NCBI GenBank assembly: GCA_013399115.1
Contig: VXAA01006069.1
Location: forward strand, 616,781-680,780
Reading direction: 5' to 3'
Origin: Anseranas semipalmata
Taxonomy: Eukaryota; Chordata; Aves; Anseriformes; Anseranatidae
Length of the DNA: 64,000 nt
In this document: positions 62,000 through 64,000 of the stretch, in pieces
How the letters are laid out: each line of letters starts with the position of its first letter
Numbering within the stretch: position 1 is the stretch's first letter
Translations under genes and position numbers: made by a program
Notes under the pieces: generated by a model
Told to the model about the DNA's origin: nothing
The model's database searches: none
The model's input: the letters and a program-made list of their open reading frames with translations, nothing else

Positions 62000-62360
62000 T
62001 AAAATGATTTTATCTGCATCATATAGTATAATGTGAGCATCTCAATGCTTCTCTGTATTTTATTACCAATTTTCCCCTTCTCCCGTATCTGTTCTCAAGT
62101 ATGTTTTTGTCTGGATTAGGCCAAATTGTTTTGTTCTTTACACAGATAAAATGGCGGGAAATAATCCAGTCAAGTCATTGGAGTTGTAGTGGATTTTTAG
62201 TGGTCTAATTCCCATCAAAATCTGGTTCCTTGCAGATATTGTACATGGTGGTGCTTTAAATCCAGGGGGAAAAATTGACTTGCCCACCACATTGACTATT
62301 TTGGCATTTTGCCCCCAGATGGCAGTGGATTGTTTTTCAGGTAAGAAATGACAATTTTAT
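62000..62360. promoter_or_regulatory. Candidate noncoding regulatory block
   Basis: Repeat-free block with many short regulatory-like words and ending in the CTCF-like motif. Within it, CAG at 62316-62318, 22 bases, then TTCAG|GTAAGAAA (62341) mimics a microexon; the same bases belong to the CTCF-like match, so the two readings compete. Confidence 0.25.
62312..62325 (+). promoter_or_regulatory. CTCF-like motif, plus orientation
   Basis: CCCCCAGATGGCAG agrees with the CTCF core CCASYAGRKGGCRS at 13 of 14 positions (C in place of A at position 3). It has the same orientation as the match at 35921. Whether it is bound cannot be read from sequence. Confidence 0.45.
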
Positions 62361-63691
62361 TTGGGCCACAAAATGCTCGGGAAAATTTTTTTCTATACAT
62401 TACATTTTTCTTTCTACACACGTAAAAAGGAATGTTTTTAAAGTGTGCATACAGTATATAAAGAAAGAGGAAACGGTTAGATTAAGTGTGAACTGTTTTT
62501 TTTATATAGAGTATTAAATAAGTAATGCAGAGAGAGACAAAGATCCAAGGATCCAGTAGAGTTGTCTAATTTAAATGATTATTATAGTGGCTTATTGATC
62601 TTTTTACTCAACACACTAATTTTTGTATCTCTTTTTGGCCATGTATTCACCATGCAAATGATCAAATGGAATTTCACTTCCTGTTGCTCAAGGGGGAGAG
62701 AAAAGAGGTTTAAACATTGAGTAGGAGGCAGAGAGGGGAAAGCAATGTAACTAAAAGGGAGATTACTTTCTTTAGAAGTAGGGAGCTGTGTTTTAGTTGG
62801 AAACTAAAATAGTGCAGCTGTTACATCTCTAGTAATGCTAATGGTCATGATTTGAGTGTCATTAGAAAGTGTTCTATACGTTGCAAGCATGAAAAAGTGA
62901 GGAAGGAAGGGAAAGAGGTTTGAAGAACGAGGCCTTTTAAGGTATAAGACAAATACCTTATTTACAGTAGCTTTGTCAAGGAATTTCTACATTTGATCCT
63001 GCAACTTTTTGGCATATAAGTAATCATTATTAAGCATCCATGAGATTATTTATCTAAGTGAACTTATCTAGGTAGAGGTTTTCTGCAGTTTGAAGCAGAA
63101 TCTTTTTATGTTAGAAACTTATTAAAAATCAAATTGTGAAGTGAAATGTGGAAGTTAAGTCTGTGTCTGTAGCTCTTATCAAGAAAAGTTGTTTGGTGAA
63201 TTTTTTAATGGATGTTGATTTTAGGGTCTGTTTGTAAGGTCTGCACAGAATAAATTGAATAAAAATGATACATAAATTCCCTCTGTTTTTAATTTTATGA
63301 ACAGGTCTGGGTATGGTGGAGGTGTTCTCATATGCTGCTTTTCTTGCTAAAATACTGTAAAAACCCTTGCCACAAAGCATAACAACAAATGGTGACCTGA
63401 CACACCTATAGTTGTTAACACTCAGTATGGGGTACATTTTGGAGCCAAATGGAGGTGTTTCATACTTTACATTGCTGAGGCTATAGCTCTGTGAAAAGGG
63501 TAGAGGCTTCAGGTAAGAAGAGCTTTTGTGGGATTTCCTAAAGGAAGGCAGTGTATGCTGCTGCTGTTTTAAGAAGCTCCCAAACACAGTGGGTCAAGAA
63601 GGGACCTTCCTTCACATCAGAATTTGGACTTTTCTATGTCTCTGCACCTTTAAGGGGGATGATAAGATATATTTTTTTTATTCCTTTGTTA
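62361..63691. other. Unique noncoding DNA
   Basis: Contains a 152-codon minus frame (63129-63587) without a recognisable domain, rich in S, K and hydrophobic residues as expected from AT-rich DNA. No transposon recognised. Confidence 0.5.
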
Positions 63692-63813
63692 ATTTTTATT
63701 TTATTTTATTTATTATTATTTATAATTTATAATTTTATTTTTATTCATCTTAATATTTATTATTATTTATTTTTATTTTATTTTATTTTATTTTATTTTA
63801 TTTTATTTTATTA
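63692..63813 (+). repeat. (TTTTA)n microsatellite and flanking AT-rich tract
   Basis: An impure TTTTA/TTA-rich tract leads into eight perfect TTTTA units at 63771-63810. The overlapping plus-strand open frames (rich in I, L, F and Y) are products of this repeat and are not genes. Confidence 0.92.
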
Positions 63814-64000
63814 TACCGATATAAAAAATGTGTATTTTTATCAAAGTTTTGGAGCATATTAGCAGAGCTGGTTGTGCTTAGAACTCTACCCTACTGAGCT
63901 TGGAAGTTGCCCAGGATCAGGAGCTCCAGCAAAGCTGGTGCTGGAGCTGGCATTTTTGTTGTATGTTACTGGATCTAACAAAACGTGGTGGGCTTGAATT
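63814..64000. other. Noncoding DNA to the window edge
   Basis: A GC-richer stretch at 63880-63950 (GAGCTCCAGC, GGTGCTGGAGCTGG) shows no feature I can name. Confidence 0.4.

Noticed and set aside
63129..63587. 152-codon minus-strand open frame
   Set aside because: Composition follows AT-rich noncoding DNA; no domain, no splice signals of note.
63526..63862. Hydrophobic plus-strand frames suggesting membrane proteins
   Set aside because: The hydrophobic residues are translations of the TTTTA repeat.
1..64000. tRNA, rRNA, microRNA, CRISPR, endogenous retrovirus or bacterial-type systems
   Set aside because: I looked for pol III box pairs, long hairpins with microRNA character, regularly spaced repeats, long terminal repeats and retroviral motifs, and found none that I could support.

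Overview
This window reads as gene-poor, AT-rich nuclear DNA from a vertebrate, almost certainly a bird. The main evidence is five CR1-type LINE fragments. One of them (2130-2805, minus strand) still carries the avian CR1 3' tail, seen on this strand as ATCATAGAATCATAGA. There are also very old amniote repeats: a MIR-like SINE at about 20210 and palindromic MITE-like pieces at about 8930 and 34156. I see no bacterial-style gene organisation, CRISPR array, rRNA, convincing tRNA or endogenous retrovirus. Species cannot be fixed from sequence alone.

Layout. 1-9 kb: unique AT-rich DNA with a 5'-truncated CR1 (minus), an older CR1 3' end (plus) and a palindromic element. 9-20 kb: unique DNA with a homeodomain-motif-rich block (13.2-13.5 kb), a pair of direct repeats 940 bp apart (15.1 and 16.1 kb) and a candidate exon at 16.5 kb. 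20-30 kb: a MIR-like element, a tandem double hairpin, a long poly-T interrupted by NN, and a decayed CR1 at 28.6-29.0 kb. 30-46 kb: unique DNA with a near-perfect 25-bp palindrome, ancient MITE-like repeats, a CTCF-like motif, a very short CR1 tail and a (CTTTTT)n array. 46-60 kb: several candidate conserved noncoding blocks and weak exon candidates, then a small CpG cluster at 57.4-57.7 kb. 60-64 kb: the best candidate coding exon (60073-60180, with an acceptor before it and AATAAA after it), a relatively young CR1 fragment with 213 open codons, a CTCF-like motif and a terminal (TTTTA)n repeat.

How it fits together. The simplest reading is intronic or intergenic DNA near the 3' end of an unidentified plus-strand transcription unit ending at about 60.3 kb. 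Long T-runs outnumber long A-runs on the plus strand, which is mildly consistent with plus-strand transcription. Most open frames of 60-213 codons look like chance; the one clear protein homology is the CR1 ORF2 C-terminal fragment. I did not find a convincing new biological system. The findings are modest: structured repeats, candidate regulatory motifs and exon candidates, each stated with its limits.
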